A program made the position numbers and the translations under genes. Below, in pieces: positions 12,882-25,802 of a DNA stretch of 64,000 nucleotides. The DNA comes from Auanema rhodensis. Lineage: Eukaryota; Nematoda; Chromadorea; Rhabditida; Rhabditidae. The notes beneath the pieces were generated by a model that saw only the letters and a list, made by a program, of their open reading frames with translations, was not told where the DNA came from and did no database searches. Where the stretch lies: positions 12,849,638 to 12,913,637 of the forward strand of contig OZ059900.1 in NCBI GenBank assembly GCA_964057225.1, given 5' to 3'. Position 1 is the stretch's first letter; each line of letters begins with the position of its first letter.

Positions 12882-14309
12882 GAAGTAAACTTAACAATGG
12901 AATCCTAATTATCTTCAACAGATAACTGTCACGTATGTTTCATATCTATAGACTATTTGGTTTCTGTTTTATATTAGTTATGTTTTAACTCTTACTATTG
13001 AGACTAATTATTTTTCTTTTCTGTTGTTGATTTCTGTAAAATAATAAATTGTGAAAAGATTTTGTTAAAAAGTATTGTTTATGATGAATGTATATCTATT
13101 ACATATATAATATATCAAATATTGATAGTTTTAACGAATGAGTATTGTAACTAAGAAGATAACTAAGAATCTAATTGAAAATAAATCAGAATCTCTTCTG
13201 ATTACTTGAATTAATTTATGATAAAAAAACTAAAATTTGAAGTAAACTTAACAATAGAATCCTAATTAACTTCAACAGATAACTGTCACGTATGTTTCAT
13301 ATCTATAGACTATTTGGTTTCTGTTTTATATTAGTTATGTTTTAACTCTTATTATTGAGACTAATTATTTTTCTTTTCTGTTGTTGATTTCTGTAAAATA
13401 ATAAATTGTGAAAAGATTTTGTTAAAAAGTATTGTTTATGATGAATATATATCTATTACATATATAATATATTAAATATTGATAGTTTTAACGAATGAGT
13501 ATTGTAACTAAGAAGATAACTAAGAATCAATTTGAAAATAAATCAGAATCTCTTCTGATTACTTGAATTAATTTATGATAAGTAAACTAAAATTTGAAGT
13601 AAACTTAACAATAGAATCCTAATTAACTTCAACAGATAACTGTCACGTATGTTTCATATCTATAGACTATTTGGTTTCTGTTTTATATTAGTTATGTTTT
13701 AACTCTTACTATTGAGACTAATTATTTTTCTTTTCTGTTGTTGATTTCTGTAAAATAATAAATTGTGAAAAGATTTTGTTAAAAAGTATTGTTTATGATG
13801 AATGTATATCTATTACATATATAATATATCAAATATTGATAGTTTTAACGAATGAGTATTGTAACTAAGAAGATAACTAAGAATCTAATTGAAAATAAAT
13901 CAGAATCTCTTCTGATTACTTGAATTAATTTATGATAAAAAAACTAAAATTTGAAGTAAACTTAACAATAGAATCCTAATTAACTTCAACAGATAACTGT
14001 CACGTATGTTTCATATCTATAGACTATTTGGTTTCTGTTTTATATTAGTTATGTTTTAACTCTTATTATTGAGACTAATTATTTTTCTTTTCTGTTGTTG
14101 ATTTCTGTAAAATAATAAATTGTGAAAAGATTTTGTTAAAAAGTATTGTTTATGATGAATATATATCTATTACATATATAATATATCAAATATTGATAGT
14201 TTTAACGAATGAGTATTGTAACTAAGAAGATAACTAAGAATCAATTTGAAAATAAATCAGAATCTCTTCTGATTACTTGAATTAATTTATGATAAGTAAA
14301 CTAAAATTT
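12882..14309 (+). repeat. Two 714-bp dimers derived from the 357-bp trimer
   Basis: After the two 1071-bp trimers the pattern continues with the middle member lost: first-type then third-type monomers at 12882/13239, and again at 13596/13953. The copy at 12882 has the rare change attatcttc (A31T). The copy at 13239 has ttaaat at position 236. The copy at 13596 has A18 instead of G18. The loss of one monomer from the set is what unequal exchange between neighbouring higher-order units would produce. Confidence 0.75.
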
Positions 14310-15347
14310 GAAGTAAACTTAACAATAGAATCCTAATTAACTTCAACAGATAACTGTCACGTATGTTTCATATCTATAGACTATTTGGTTTCTGTTTTAT
14401 ATTAGTTATGTTTTAACTCTTATTATTGAGACTAAATTATTTTTCTTTTCTGTTGTTGATTTCTGTAAAATAATAAATTGTGAAAAGATTTTGTTAAAAA
14501 GTATTGTTTATGATGAATGTATATCTATTACATATATAATATATTAAATATTGATAGTTTTAACGAATGAGTATTGTAACTAAGAAGATAACTAAGAATC
14601 AATTTGAAAATAAATCAGAATCTCTTCTGATTACTTGAATTAATTTATCATAAGAAAACCTAAATTTGAAATAAACCTAACAATAGAATCCTAATTAACT
14701 TCAACACATAACTGTCACGTATGTTTCATATCTATAGACTATTTGGTTTCTGTTTTATATTAGTTATGTTTTAACTCTTATTATTGAGACTAAATTATTT
14801 TTCTTTTCTGTTGTTGATTTCTGTAAAATAATAAATTGTGAAAAGATTTTGTTAAAAAGTATTGTTTATGATGAATGTATATCTATTACATATATAATAT
14901 ATCAAATATTGATAGTTTTAACGAATGAGTATTGTAACTAAGAAGATAACTAAGAATCAATTTGAAAATAAATCAGAATCTCTTCTGATTACTTGAATTA
15001 ATTTATGATAAGTAAACTAAAATTTGAAGTAAACTTAACAATAGAATCTTAATTAACTTCAACAGATAACTGTCACGTATGTTTCATATCTATAGACTAT
15101 TTGGTTTCTGTTTTATATTAGTTATGTTTTAACTCTTATTATTGAGACTAAATTATTTTTCTTTTCTGTTGTTGATTTCTGTAAAATAATAAATTGTGAA
15201 AAGATTTTGTTAAAAAGTATTGTTTATGATGAATGTATATCTATTACATATATAATATATCAAATATTGATAGTTTTAACGAATGAGTATTGTAACTAAG
15301 AAGATAACTAAGAATCAATTTGAAAATAAATCAGAATCTCTTCTGAT

Positions 15348-15360
15348 TACTTGGAAAAAT
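15348..15360. other. Orientation switch (inversion junction) in the array
   Basis: Left of the junction the array reads ...gattacttg in direct orientation up to 15353 (monomer position 328). From 15354 it reads gaaaaataatttagtctc, which is the reverse complement of the monomer going down from position 136. The expected next left base is a (observed g), and the base that would precede the right segment is a (observed g), so there is no shared base and no inserted base. The two sides meet at different monomer phases (328 versus 136), so this is not a symmetric palindrome centre. It is either a real inversion or fold-back junction, or an assembly join between oppositely oriented reads. Confidence 0.93.
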
Positions 15361-16070
15361 AATTTAGTCTCAATAATAAGAGTTAAAACATAACTAATAT
15401 AAAACAGAAACCAAATAGTCTATAGATATGAAACATACGTGACAGTTATCTGTTGAAGTTAATTAAGATTCTATTGTTAAGTTTACTTCAAATTTTAGTT
15501 TACTTATCATAAATTAATTCAAGTAATCAGAAGAGATTCTGATTTATTTTCAAATTGATTCTTAGTCATCTTCTTAGTTACAATACTCATTCGTTAAAAC
15601 TATCAATATTTGATATATTATATATGTAATAGATATACATTCATCATAAACAATACTTTTTAACAAAATCTTTTCACAATTTATTATTTAACAGAAATCA
15701 ACAACAGAAAAGAAAAATAATTTAGTCTCAATAATAAGAGTTAAAACATAACTAATATAAAACAGAAACCAAATAGTCTATAGATATGAAACATACGTGA
15801 CAGTTATCTGTTGAAGTTAATTAAGATTCTATTGTTAAGTTTACTTCAAATTTTAGTTTACTTATCATAAATTAATTCAAGTAATCAGAAGAGATTCTGA
15901 TTTATTTTCAAATTGATTCTTAGTTATCTTCTTAGTTACAATACTCATTCGTTAAAACTATCAATATTTGATATATTATATATGTAATAGATATACATTC
16001 ATCATAAACAATACTTTTTAACAAAATCTTTTCACAATTTATTATTTTACAGAAATCAACAACAGAAAAG
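15354..16070 (-). repeat. First right-arm monomers next to the inversion
   Basis: The first copies after the switch are of the PacI type (gttaattaagattctattg), the same subfamily as the last left-arm copy starting at 15026. The first contains gtcatc in place of gttatc and a private change tttaacag in place of ttttacag near 15690. Beyond them lies a B-type boundary (about 16150-16225), and a B-type boundary also lies on the left side (about 14650-14720). The two flanks therefore have a similar but not mirror-exact order of subfamilies. Confidence 0.7.
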
Positions 16071-19000
16071 AAAAATAAATTAGTCTCAATAATAAGAGTT
16101 AAAACATAACTAATATAAAACAGAAACCAAATAAGCTATAGATATGAAACATACGTGACAGTTATGTGTTGAAGTTAATTAGGATTCTATTGTTAGGTTT
16201 ATTTCAAATTTAGGTTTTCTTATGATAAATTAATTCAAGTAATCAGAAGAGATTCTGATTTATTTTCAAATTGATTCTTAGTTATCTTCTTAGTTACAAT
16301 ACTCATTCGTTAAAACTATCAATATTTAATATATTATATATGTAATAGATATACATTCATCATAAACAATACTTTTTAACAAAATCTTTTCACAATTTAT
16401 TATTTTACAGAAATCAACAACAGAAAAGAAAAATAATTTAGTCTCAATAATAAGAGTTAAAACATAACTAATATAAAACAGAAACCAAATAGTCTATAGA
16501 TATGAAACATACGTGACAGTTATCTGTTGAAGTTAATTAGGATTCCATTGTTAAGTTTACTTCAAATTTTAGTTTACTTATCATAAATTAATTCAAGTAA
16601 TCAGAAGAGATTCTGATTTATTTTCAAATTGATTCTTAGTTATCTTCTTAGTTACAATACTCATTCGTTAAAACTATCAATATTCGATATATTATATATG
16701 TAATAGATATACATTCATCATAAACAATACTTTTTAACAAAATCTTTTCACAATTTATTATTTTACAGAAATCAACAACAGAAAAGAAAAATAATTTAGT
16801 CTCAATAATAAGAGTTAAAACATAACTAATATAAAACAGAAACCAAATAGTCTATAGATATGAAACATACGTGACAGTTATCTGTTGAAGTTAATTAAGA
16901 TTCTATTGTTAAGTTTACTTCAAATTTTAGTTTACTTATCATAAATTAATTCAAGTAATCAGAAGATTTTCTGATTTATTTTCAAATTGATTCTTAGTCA
17001 TCTTCTTAGTTACAATACTCATTCGTTAAAACTATCAATATTTGATATATTATATATGTAATAGATATACATTCATCATAAACAATACTTTTTAACAAAA
17101 TCTTTTCACAATTTATTATTTTACAGAAATCAACAACAGAAAAGAAAAATAATTTAGTCTCAATAATAAGAGTTAAAACATAACTAATATAAAACAGAAA
17201 CCAAATAGTCTATAGATATGAAACATACGTGACAGTTATCTGTTGAAGTTAATTAGGATTCTATTGTTAAGTTTACTTCAAATTTTAGTTTACTTATCAT
17301 AAATTAATTCAAGTAATCAGAAGAGATTCTGATTTATTTTCAAATTGATTCTTAGTTATCTTCTTAGTTACAATACTCATTCGTTAAAACTATCAATATT
17401 TGATATATTATATATGTAATAGATATACATTCATCATAAACAATACTTTTTAACAAAATCTTTTCACAATTTATTATTTTACAGAAATCAACAACAGAAA
17501 AGAAAAATAATTTAGTCTCAATAATAAGAGTTAAAACATAACTAATATAAAACAGAAACCAAATAGTCTATAGATATGAAACATACGTGACAGTTATCTG
17601 TTGAAGTTAATTAGGATTCTATTGTTAAGTTTACTTCAAATTTTAGTTTTTTTATCATAAATTAATTCAAGTAATCAGAAGAGATTCTGATTTATTTTCA
17701 ATTAGATTCTTAGTTATCTTCTTAGTTACAATACTCATTCGTTAAAACTATCAATATTTGATATATTATATATGTAATAGATATACATTCATCATAAACA
17801 ATACTTTTTAACAAAATCTTTTCACAATTTATTATTTTACAGAAATCAACAACAGAAAAGAAAAATAAATTAGTCTCAATAATAAGAGTTAAAACATAAC
17901 TAATATAAAACAGAAACCAAATAAGCTATAGATATGAAACATACGTGACAGTTATCTGTTGAAGATAATTAGGATTCCATTGTTAAGTTTACTTCAATTC
18001 AAGTAATCAGAAGAGATTCTGATTTATTTTCAAATTGATTCTTAGTTATCTTCTTAGTTACAATACTCATTCGTTAAAACTATCAATATTTAATATATTA
18101 TATATGTAATAGATATACATTCATCATAAACAATACTTTTTAACAAAATCTTTTCACAATTTATTATTTTACAGAAATCAACAACAGAAAAGAAAAATAA
18201 TTTAGTCTCAATAATAAGAGTTAAAACATAACTAATATAAAACAGAAACCAAATAGTCTATAGATATGAAACATACGTGACAGTTATCTGTTGAAGTTAA
18301 TTAGGATTCCATTGTTAAGTTTACTTCAAATTTTAGTTTACTTATCATAAATTAATTCAAGTAATCAGAAGAGATTCTGATTTATTTTCAAATTGATTCT
18401 TAGTTATCTTCTTAGTTACAATACTCATTCGTTAAAACTATCAATATTCGATATATTATATATGTAATAGATATACATTCATCATAAACAATACTTTTTA
18501 ACAAAATCTTTTCACAATTTATTATTTTACAGAAATCAACAACAGAAAAGAAAAATAATTTAGTCTCAATAATAAGAGTTAAAACATAACTAATATAAAA
18601 CAGAAACCAAATAGTCTATAGATATGAAACATACGTGACAGTTATCTGTTGAAGTTAATTAAGATTCTATTGTTAAGTTTACTTCAAATTTTAGTTTACT
18701 TATCATAAATTAATTCAAGTAATCAGAAGATTTTCTGATTTATTTTCAAATTGATTCTTAGTCATCTTCTTAGTTACAATACTCATTCGTTAAAACTATC
18801 AATATTTGATATATTATATATGTAATAGATATACATTCATCATAAACAATACTTTTTAACAAAATCTTTTCACAATTTATTATTTTACAGAAATCAACAA
18901 CAGAAAAGAAAAATAATTTAGTCTCAATAATAAGAGTTAAAACATAACTAATATAAAACAGAAACCAAATAGTCTATAGATATGAAACATACGTGACAGT

Positions 19001-19650
19001 TATCTGTTGAAGTTAATTAGGATTCTATTGTTAAGTTTACTTCAAATTTTAGTTTACTTATCATAAATTAATTCAAGTAATCAGAAGAGATTCTGATTTA
19101 TTTTCAAATTGATTCTTAGTTATCTTCTTAGTTACAATACTCATTCGTTAAAACTATCAATATTTGATATATTATATATGTAATAGATATACATTCATCA
19201 TAAACAATACTTTTTAACAAAATCTTTTCACAATTTATTATTTTACAGAAATCAACAACAGAAAAGAAAAATAATTTAGTCTCAATAATAAGAGTTAAAA
19301 CATAACTAATATAAAACAGAAACCAAATAGTCTATAGATATGAAACATACGTGACAGTTATCTGTTGAAGTTAATTAAGATTCTATTGTTAAGTTTACTT
19401 CAAATTTTAGTTTACTTATCATAAATTAATTCAAGTAATCAGAAGAGATTCTGATTTATTTTCAAATTGATTCTTAGTTATCTTCTTAGTTACAATACTC
19501 ATTCGTTAAAACTATCAATATTTGATATATTATATATGTAATAGATATACATTCATCATAAACAATACTTTTTAACAAAATCTTTTCACAATTTATTATT
19601 TTACAGAAATCAACAACAGAAAAGAAAAATAATTTAGTCTCAATAATAAG
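16070..19650 (-). repeat. Tandem duplication of a five-monomer segment
   Basis: Rare markers recur in the same order in two neighbouring segments: atattcgat at 16685 and 18449, the changed hairpin loop cagaagattttctg near 16966 and 18727, and gtcatc shortly after each. The offset is 1764 bp, which is 5 x 358 minus 26 and is explained by the 26-bp deletion lying between them. Both segments start after a copy with aaaaataaattag and begin with an ataagc monomer. The leading monomers differ, since the first copy has B features and the second has the deletion. Confidence 0.8.
17996..18327 (-). repeat. Monomer with 26-bp internal deletion (332 bp)
   Basis: At 17991-18004 the text reads acttcaattcaag, where every other right-arm copy has acttcaaattttag...ttaattcaag. 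Spacing between the acatacgtg words on either side is 332 bp rather than 358 (17939 to 18271), so 26 bp are missing. The missing part lies at about monomer positions 331-356, next to the boundary direct repeat. The two ends share the dinucleotide aa, a 2-base microhomology. The monomer just before it carries the rare A31T change (gaagataatt). Confidence 0.9.
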
Positions 19651-22600
19651 AGTTAAAACATAACTAATATAAAACAGAAACCAAATAGTCTATAGATATG
19701 AAACATACGTGACAGTTATCTGTTGAAGTTAATTAGGATTCTATTGTTAAGTTTACTTCAAATTTTAGTTTACTTATCATAAATTAATTCAAGTAATCAG
19801 AAGAGATTCTGATTTATTTTCAAATTGATTCTTAGTTATCTTCTTAGTTACAATACTCATTCGTTAAAACTATCAATCTTTGATATATTATATATGTAAT
19901 AGATATACATTCATCATAAACAATACTTTTTAACAAAATCTTTTCACAGTTTATTATTTTACAGAAATCAACAACAGAAAAGAAAAATAATTTAGTCTCA
20001 ATAATAAGAGTTAAAACATAACTAATATAAAACAGAAACCAAATAGTCTATAGATATGAAACATACGTGACAGTTATCTGTTGAAGTTAATTAGGATTCT
20101 ATTGTTAAGTTTACTTCAAATTTTAGTTTACTTATCATAAATTAATTCAAGTAATCAGAAGAGATTCTGATTTATTTTCAAATTGATTCTTAGTTATCTT
20201 CTTAGTTACAATACTCATTCGTTAAAACTATCAATATTTAATATATTATATATGTAATAGATATACATTCATCATAAACAATACTTTTTAACAAAATCTT
20301 TTCACAATTTATTATTTTACAGAAATCAACAACAGAAAAGAAAAATAATTTAGTCTCAATAATAAGAGTTAAAACATAACTAATATAAAACAGAAACCAA
20401 ATAGTCTATAGATATGAAACATACGTGACAGTTATCTGTTGAAGTTAATTAGGATTCCATTGTTAAGTTTACTTCAAATTTTAGTTTACTTATCATAAAT
20501 TAATTCAAGTAATCAGAAGAGATTCTGATTTATTTTCAAATTGATTCTTAGTTATCTTCTTAGTTACAATACTCATTCGTTAAAACTATCAATATTTGAT
20601 ATATTATATATGTAATAGATATACATTCATCATAAACAATACTTTTTAACAAAATCTTTTCACAATTTATTATTTTACAGAAATCAACAACAGAAAAGAA
20701 AAATAATTTAGTCTCAATAATAAGAGTTAATACATAACTAATATAAAACAGAAACCAAATAGTCTATAGATATGAAACATACGTGACAGTTATCTGTTGA
20801 AGTTAATTAAGATTCTATTGTTAAGTTTACTTCAAATTTTAGTTTACTTATCATAAATTAATTCAAGTAATCAGAAGAGATTCTGATTTATTTTCAAATT
20901 GATTCTTAGTTATCTTCTTAGTTACAATACTCATTCGTTAAAACTATCAATATTTGATATATTATATATGTAATAGATATACATTCATCATAAACAATAC
21001 TTTTTAACAAAATCTTTTCACAATTTATTATTTTACAGAAATCAACAACAGAAAAGAAAAATAATTTAGTCTCAATAATAACAGTTAAAACATAACTAAT
21101 ATAAAACAGAAACCAAATAGTCTATAGATATGAAACATACGTGACAGTTATCTGTTGAAGTTAATTAGGATTCCATTGTTAAGTTTACTTCAAATTTTAG
21201 TTTACTTATCATAAATTAATTCAAGTAATCAGAAGAGATTCTGATTTATTTTCAAATTGATTCTTAGTTATCTTCTTAGTTACAATACTCATTCGTTAAA
21301 ACTATCAATATTTGATATATTATATATGTAATAGATATACATTCATCATAAACAATACTTTTTAACAAAATCTTTTCACAATTTATTATTTTACAGAAAT
21401 CAACAACAGAAAAGAAAAATAATTTAGTCTCAATAATAAGAGTTAAAACATAACTAATATAAAACAGAAACCAAATAGTCTATAGATATGAAACATACGT
21501 GACAGTTATCTGTTGAAGTTAATTAGGATTCCATTGTTAAGTTTACTTCAAATTTTAGTTTACTTATCATAAATTAATTCAAGTAATCAGAAGAGATTCT
21601 GATTTATTTTCAAATTGATTCTTAGTTATCTTCTTAGTTACAATACTCATTCGTTAAAACTATCAATATTTGATATATTATATATGTAATAGATATACAT
21701 TCATCATAAACAATACTTTTTAACAAAATCTTTTCACAATTTATTATTTTACAGAAATCAACAACAGAAAAGAAAAATAATTTAGTCTCAATAATAAGAG
21801 TTAAAACATAACTAATATAAAACAGAAACCAAATAGTCTATAGATATGAAACATACGTGACAGTTATCTGTTGAAGTTAATTAAGATTCTATTGTTAAGT
21901 TTACTTCAAATTTTAGTTTACTTATCATAAATTAATTCAAGTAATCAGAAGAGATTCTGATTTATTTTCAAATTGATTCTTAGTTATCTTCTTAGTTACA
22001 ATACTCATTCGTTAAAACTATCAATATTTGATATATTATATATGTAATAGATATACATTCATCATAAACAATACTTTTTAACAAAATCTTTTCACAATTT
22101 ATTATTTTACAGAAATCAACAACAGAAAAGAAAAATAATTTAGTCTCAATAATAAGAGTTAAAACATAACTAATATAAAACAGAAACCAAATAGTCTATA
22201 GATATGAAACATACGTGACAGTTATCTGTTGAAGTTAATTAAGATTCTATTGTTAAGTTTACTTCAAATTTTAGTTTACTTATCATAAATTAATTCAAGT
22301 AATCAGAAGAGATTCTGATTTATTTTCAAATTGATTCTTAGTTATCTTCTTAGTTACAATACTCATTCGTTAAAACTATCAATATTTGATATATTATATA
22401 TGTAATAGATATACATTCATCATAAACAATACTTTTTAACAAAATCTTTTCACAATTTATTATTTTACAGAAATCGACAACAGAAAAGAAAAATAATTTA
22501 GTCTCAATAATAAGAGTTAAAACATAACTAATATAAAACAGAAACCAAATAGTCTATAGATATGAAACATACGTGACAGTTATCTGTTGAAGTTAATTAA

Positions 22601-23654
22601 GATTCTATTGTTAAGTTTACTTCAAATTTTAGTTTACTTATCATAAATTAATTCAAGTAATCAGAAGAGATTCTGATTTATTTTCAAATTGATTCTTAGT
22701 TATCTTCTTAGTTACAATACTCATTCGTTAAAACTATCAATATTTGATATATTATATATGTAATAGATATACATTCATCATAAACAATACTTTTTAACAA
22801 AATCTTTTCACAATTTATTATTTTACAGAAATCAACAACAGAAAAGAAAAATAATTTAGTCTCAATAATAAGAGTTAAAACATAACTAATATAAAACAGA
22901 AACCAAATAGTCTATAGATATGAAACATACGTGACAGTTATGTGTTGAAGTTAATTAGGATTCTATTGTTAGGTTTATTTCAAATTTAGGTTTTCTTATG
23001 ATAAATTAATTCAAGTAATCAGAAGAGATTCTGATTTATTTTCAAATTGATTCTTAGTTATCTTCTTAGTTACAATACTCATTCGTTAAAACTATCAATA
23101 TTTAATATATTATATATGTAATAGATATACATTCATCATAAACAATACTTTTTAACAAAATCTTTTCACAATTTATTATTTTACAGAAATCAACAACAGA
23201 AAAGAAAAATAATTTAGTCTCAATAATAAGAGTTAAAACATAACTAATATAAAACAGAAACCAAATAGTCTATAGATATGAGACATACGTGACAGTTATG
23301 TGTTGAAGTTAATTAGGATTCTATTGTTAGGTTTATTTCAAATTTAGGTTTTCTTATGATAAATTAATTCAAGTAATCAGAAGAGATTCTGATTTATTTT
23401 CAAATTGATTCTTAGTTATCTTCTTAGTTACAATACTCATTCGTTAAAACTATCAATATTTAATATATTATATATGTAATAGATATACATTCATCATAAA
23501 CAATACTTTTTAACAAAATCTTTTCACAATTTATTATTTTACAGAAATCAACAACAGAAAAGAAAAATAATTTAGTCTCAATAATAAGAGTTAAAACATA
23601 ACTAATATAAAACAGAAACCAAATAGTCTATAGATATGAAACATACGTGACAGT

Positions 23655-25802
23655 TATGTGTTGAAGTTAATTAGGATTCTATTGTTAGGTTTATTTCAAA
23701 TTTAGGTTTTCTTATGATAAATTAATTCAAGTAATCAGAAGAGATTCTGATTTATTTTCAAATTGATTCTTAGTTATCTTCTTAGTTACAATACTCATTC
23801 GTTAAAACTATCAATATTTAATATATTATATATGTAATAGATATACATTCATCATAAACAATACTTTTTAACAAAATCTTTTCACAATTTATTATTTTAC
23901 AGAAATCAACAACAGAAAAGAAAAATAATTTAGTCTCAATAATAAGAGTTAAAACATAACTAATATAAAACAGAAACCAAATAGTCTATAGATATGAAAC
24001 ATACGTGACAGTTATCTGTTGAAGTTAATTAAGATTCTATTGTTAAGTTTACTTCAAATTTTAGTTTACTTATCATAAATTAATTCAAGTAATCAGAAGA
24101 GATTCTGATTTATTTTCAAATTGATTCTTAGTTATCTTCTTAGTTACAATACTCATTCGTTAAAACTATCAATATTTGATATATTATATATGTAATAGAT
24201 ATACATTCATCATAAACAATACTTTTTAACAAAATCTTTTCACAATTTATTATTTTACAGAAATCAACAACAGAAAAGAAAAATAATTTAGTCTCAATAA
24301 TAAGAGTTAAAACATAACTAATATAAAACAGAAACCAAATAGTCTATAGATATGAAACATACGTGACAGTTATGTGTTGAAGTTAATTAGGATTCTATTG
24401 TTAGGTTTATTTCAAATTTAGGTTTTCTTATGATAAATTAATTCAAGTAATCAGAAGAGATTCTGATTTATTTTCAAATTGATTCTTAGTTATCTTCTTA
24501 GTTACAATACTCATTCGTTAAAACTATCAATATTTAATATATTATATATGTAATAGATATACATTCATCATAAACAATACTTTTTAACAAAATCTTTTCA
24601 CAATTTATTATTTTACAGAAATCAACAACAGAAAAGAAAAATAATTTAGTCTCAATAATAAGAGTTAAAACATAACTAATATAAAACAGAAACCAAATAG
24701 TCTATAGATATGAAACATACGTGACAGTTATCTGTTGAAGTTAATTAAGATTCTATTGTTAAGTTTACTTCAAATTTTAGTTTACTTATCATAAATTAAT
24801 TCAAGTAATCAGAAGAGATTCTGATTTATTTTCAAATTGATTCTTAGTTATCTTCTTAGTTACAATACTCATTCGTTAAAACTATCAATATTTGATATAT
24901 TATATATGTAATAGATATACATTCATCATAAACAATACTTTTTAACAAAATCTTTTCACAATTTATTATTTTACAGAAATCAACAACAGAAAAGAAAAAT
25001 AATTTAGTCTCAATAATAAGAGTTAAAACATAACTAATATAAAACAGAAACCAAATAGTCTATAGATATGAAACATACGTGACAGTTATGTGTTGAAGTT
25101 AATTAGGATTCTATTGTTAGGTTTATTTCAAATTTAGGTTTTCTTATGATAAATTAATTCAAGTAATCAGAAGAGATTCTGATTTATTTTCAAATTGATT
25201 CTTAGTTATCTTCTTAGTTACAATACTCATTCGTTAAAACTATCAATATTTAATATATTATATATGTAATAGATATACATTCATCATAAACAATACTTTT
25301 TAACAAAATCTTTTCACAATTTATTATTTTACAGAAATCAACAACAGAAAAGAAAAATAATTTAGTCTCAATAATAAGAGTTAAAACATAACTAATATAA
25401 AACAGAAACCAAATAGTCTATAGATATGAAACATACGTGACAGTTATCTGTTGAAGTTAATTAAGATTCTATTGTTAAGTTTACTTCAAATTTTAGTTTA
25501 CTTATCATAAATTAATTCAAGTAATCAGAAGAGATTCTGATTTATTTTCAAATTGATTCTTAGTTATCTTCTTAGTTACAATACTCATTCGTTAAAACTA
25601 TCAATATTTGATATATTATATATGTAATAGATATACATTCATCATAAACAATACTTTTTAACAAAATCTTTTCACAATTTATTATTTTACAGAAATCAAC
25701 AACAGAAAAGAAAAATAATTTAGTCTCAATAATAAGAGTTAAAACATAACTAATATAAAACAGAAACCAAATAGTCTATAGATATGAAACATACGTGACA
25801 GT
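23655..25802 (-). repeat. Dimeric higher-order repeat (716 bp x 3)
   Basis: B-type and PacI-type monomers alternate strictly. The word tatgtg of the B type is at 23655, 24371 and 25087 (716-bp spacing), and the PacI-type tatctg lies between. The B monomers carry gtgttg, ttaggtttatttc, ttttcttatgat and tttaat; the partners carry ctgttg, ttaattaag and tttgat. Upstream there are two further consecutive B copies (about 22.9-23.6 kb). Downstream the pattern breaks at 25803, where a copy of a different type (ttccattg, with a private ttttcacattg) is found. Confidence 0.85.

Larger units (their letters stand above)
1..15353 (+). repeat. Left arm of 358-bp satellite array, direct orientation
   Basis: This is an uninterrupted head-to-tail array of an AT-rich satellite. 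Monomer starts (the word gaagtaaac or its variants) fall at 1, 359, 717, 1075 and so on; the first 27 intervals are all exactly 358 bp, up to 9667. The following starts are 10024, 10382 and 10740, then ten intervals of 357 bp to 14310, then 14668 and 15026. The last copy is cut at monomer position 328 by the inversion junction. Total: 42 full copies plus 328 bp. Copies differ by only a few substitutions. The main diagnostic sites are position 18 (G/A), 24 (C/T), 40 (G/C), 236 (C/T), 292/294 and 345/346. No unique DNA, gene or mobile element lies inside. The function is unknown; a structural heterochromatic role is inferred from organisation alone. Confidence 0.97.

Noticed and set aside
15300-15420. 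A perfect palindrome or hairpin telomere at the inversion
   Set aside because: The arms meet at different monomer phases (328 and 136), so the sequence does not fold symmetrically at the junction, and no telomeric repeat is present.
16064-16085. The aaaaataaattag change (also near 17866) as the right-arm counterpart of the 357-bp deletion
   Set aside because: It keeps the length at 358; it is an A127T substitution in direct orientation, not the one-base deletion of the left arm.
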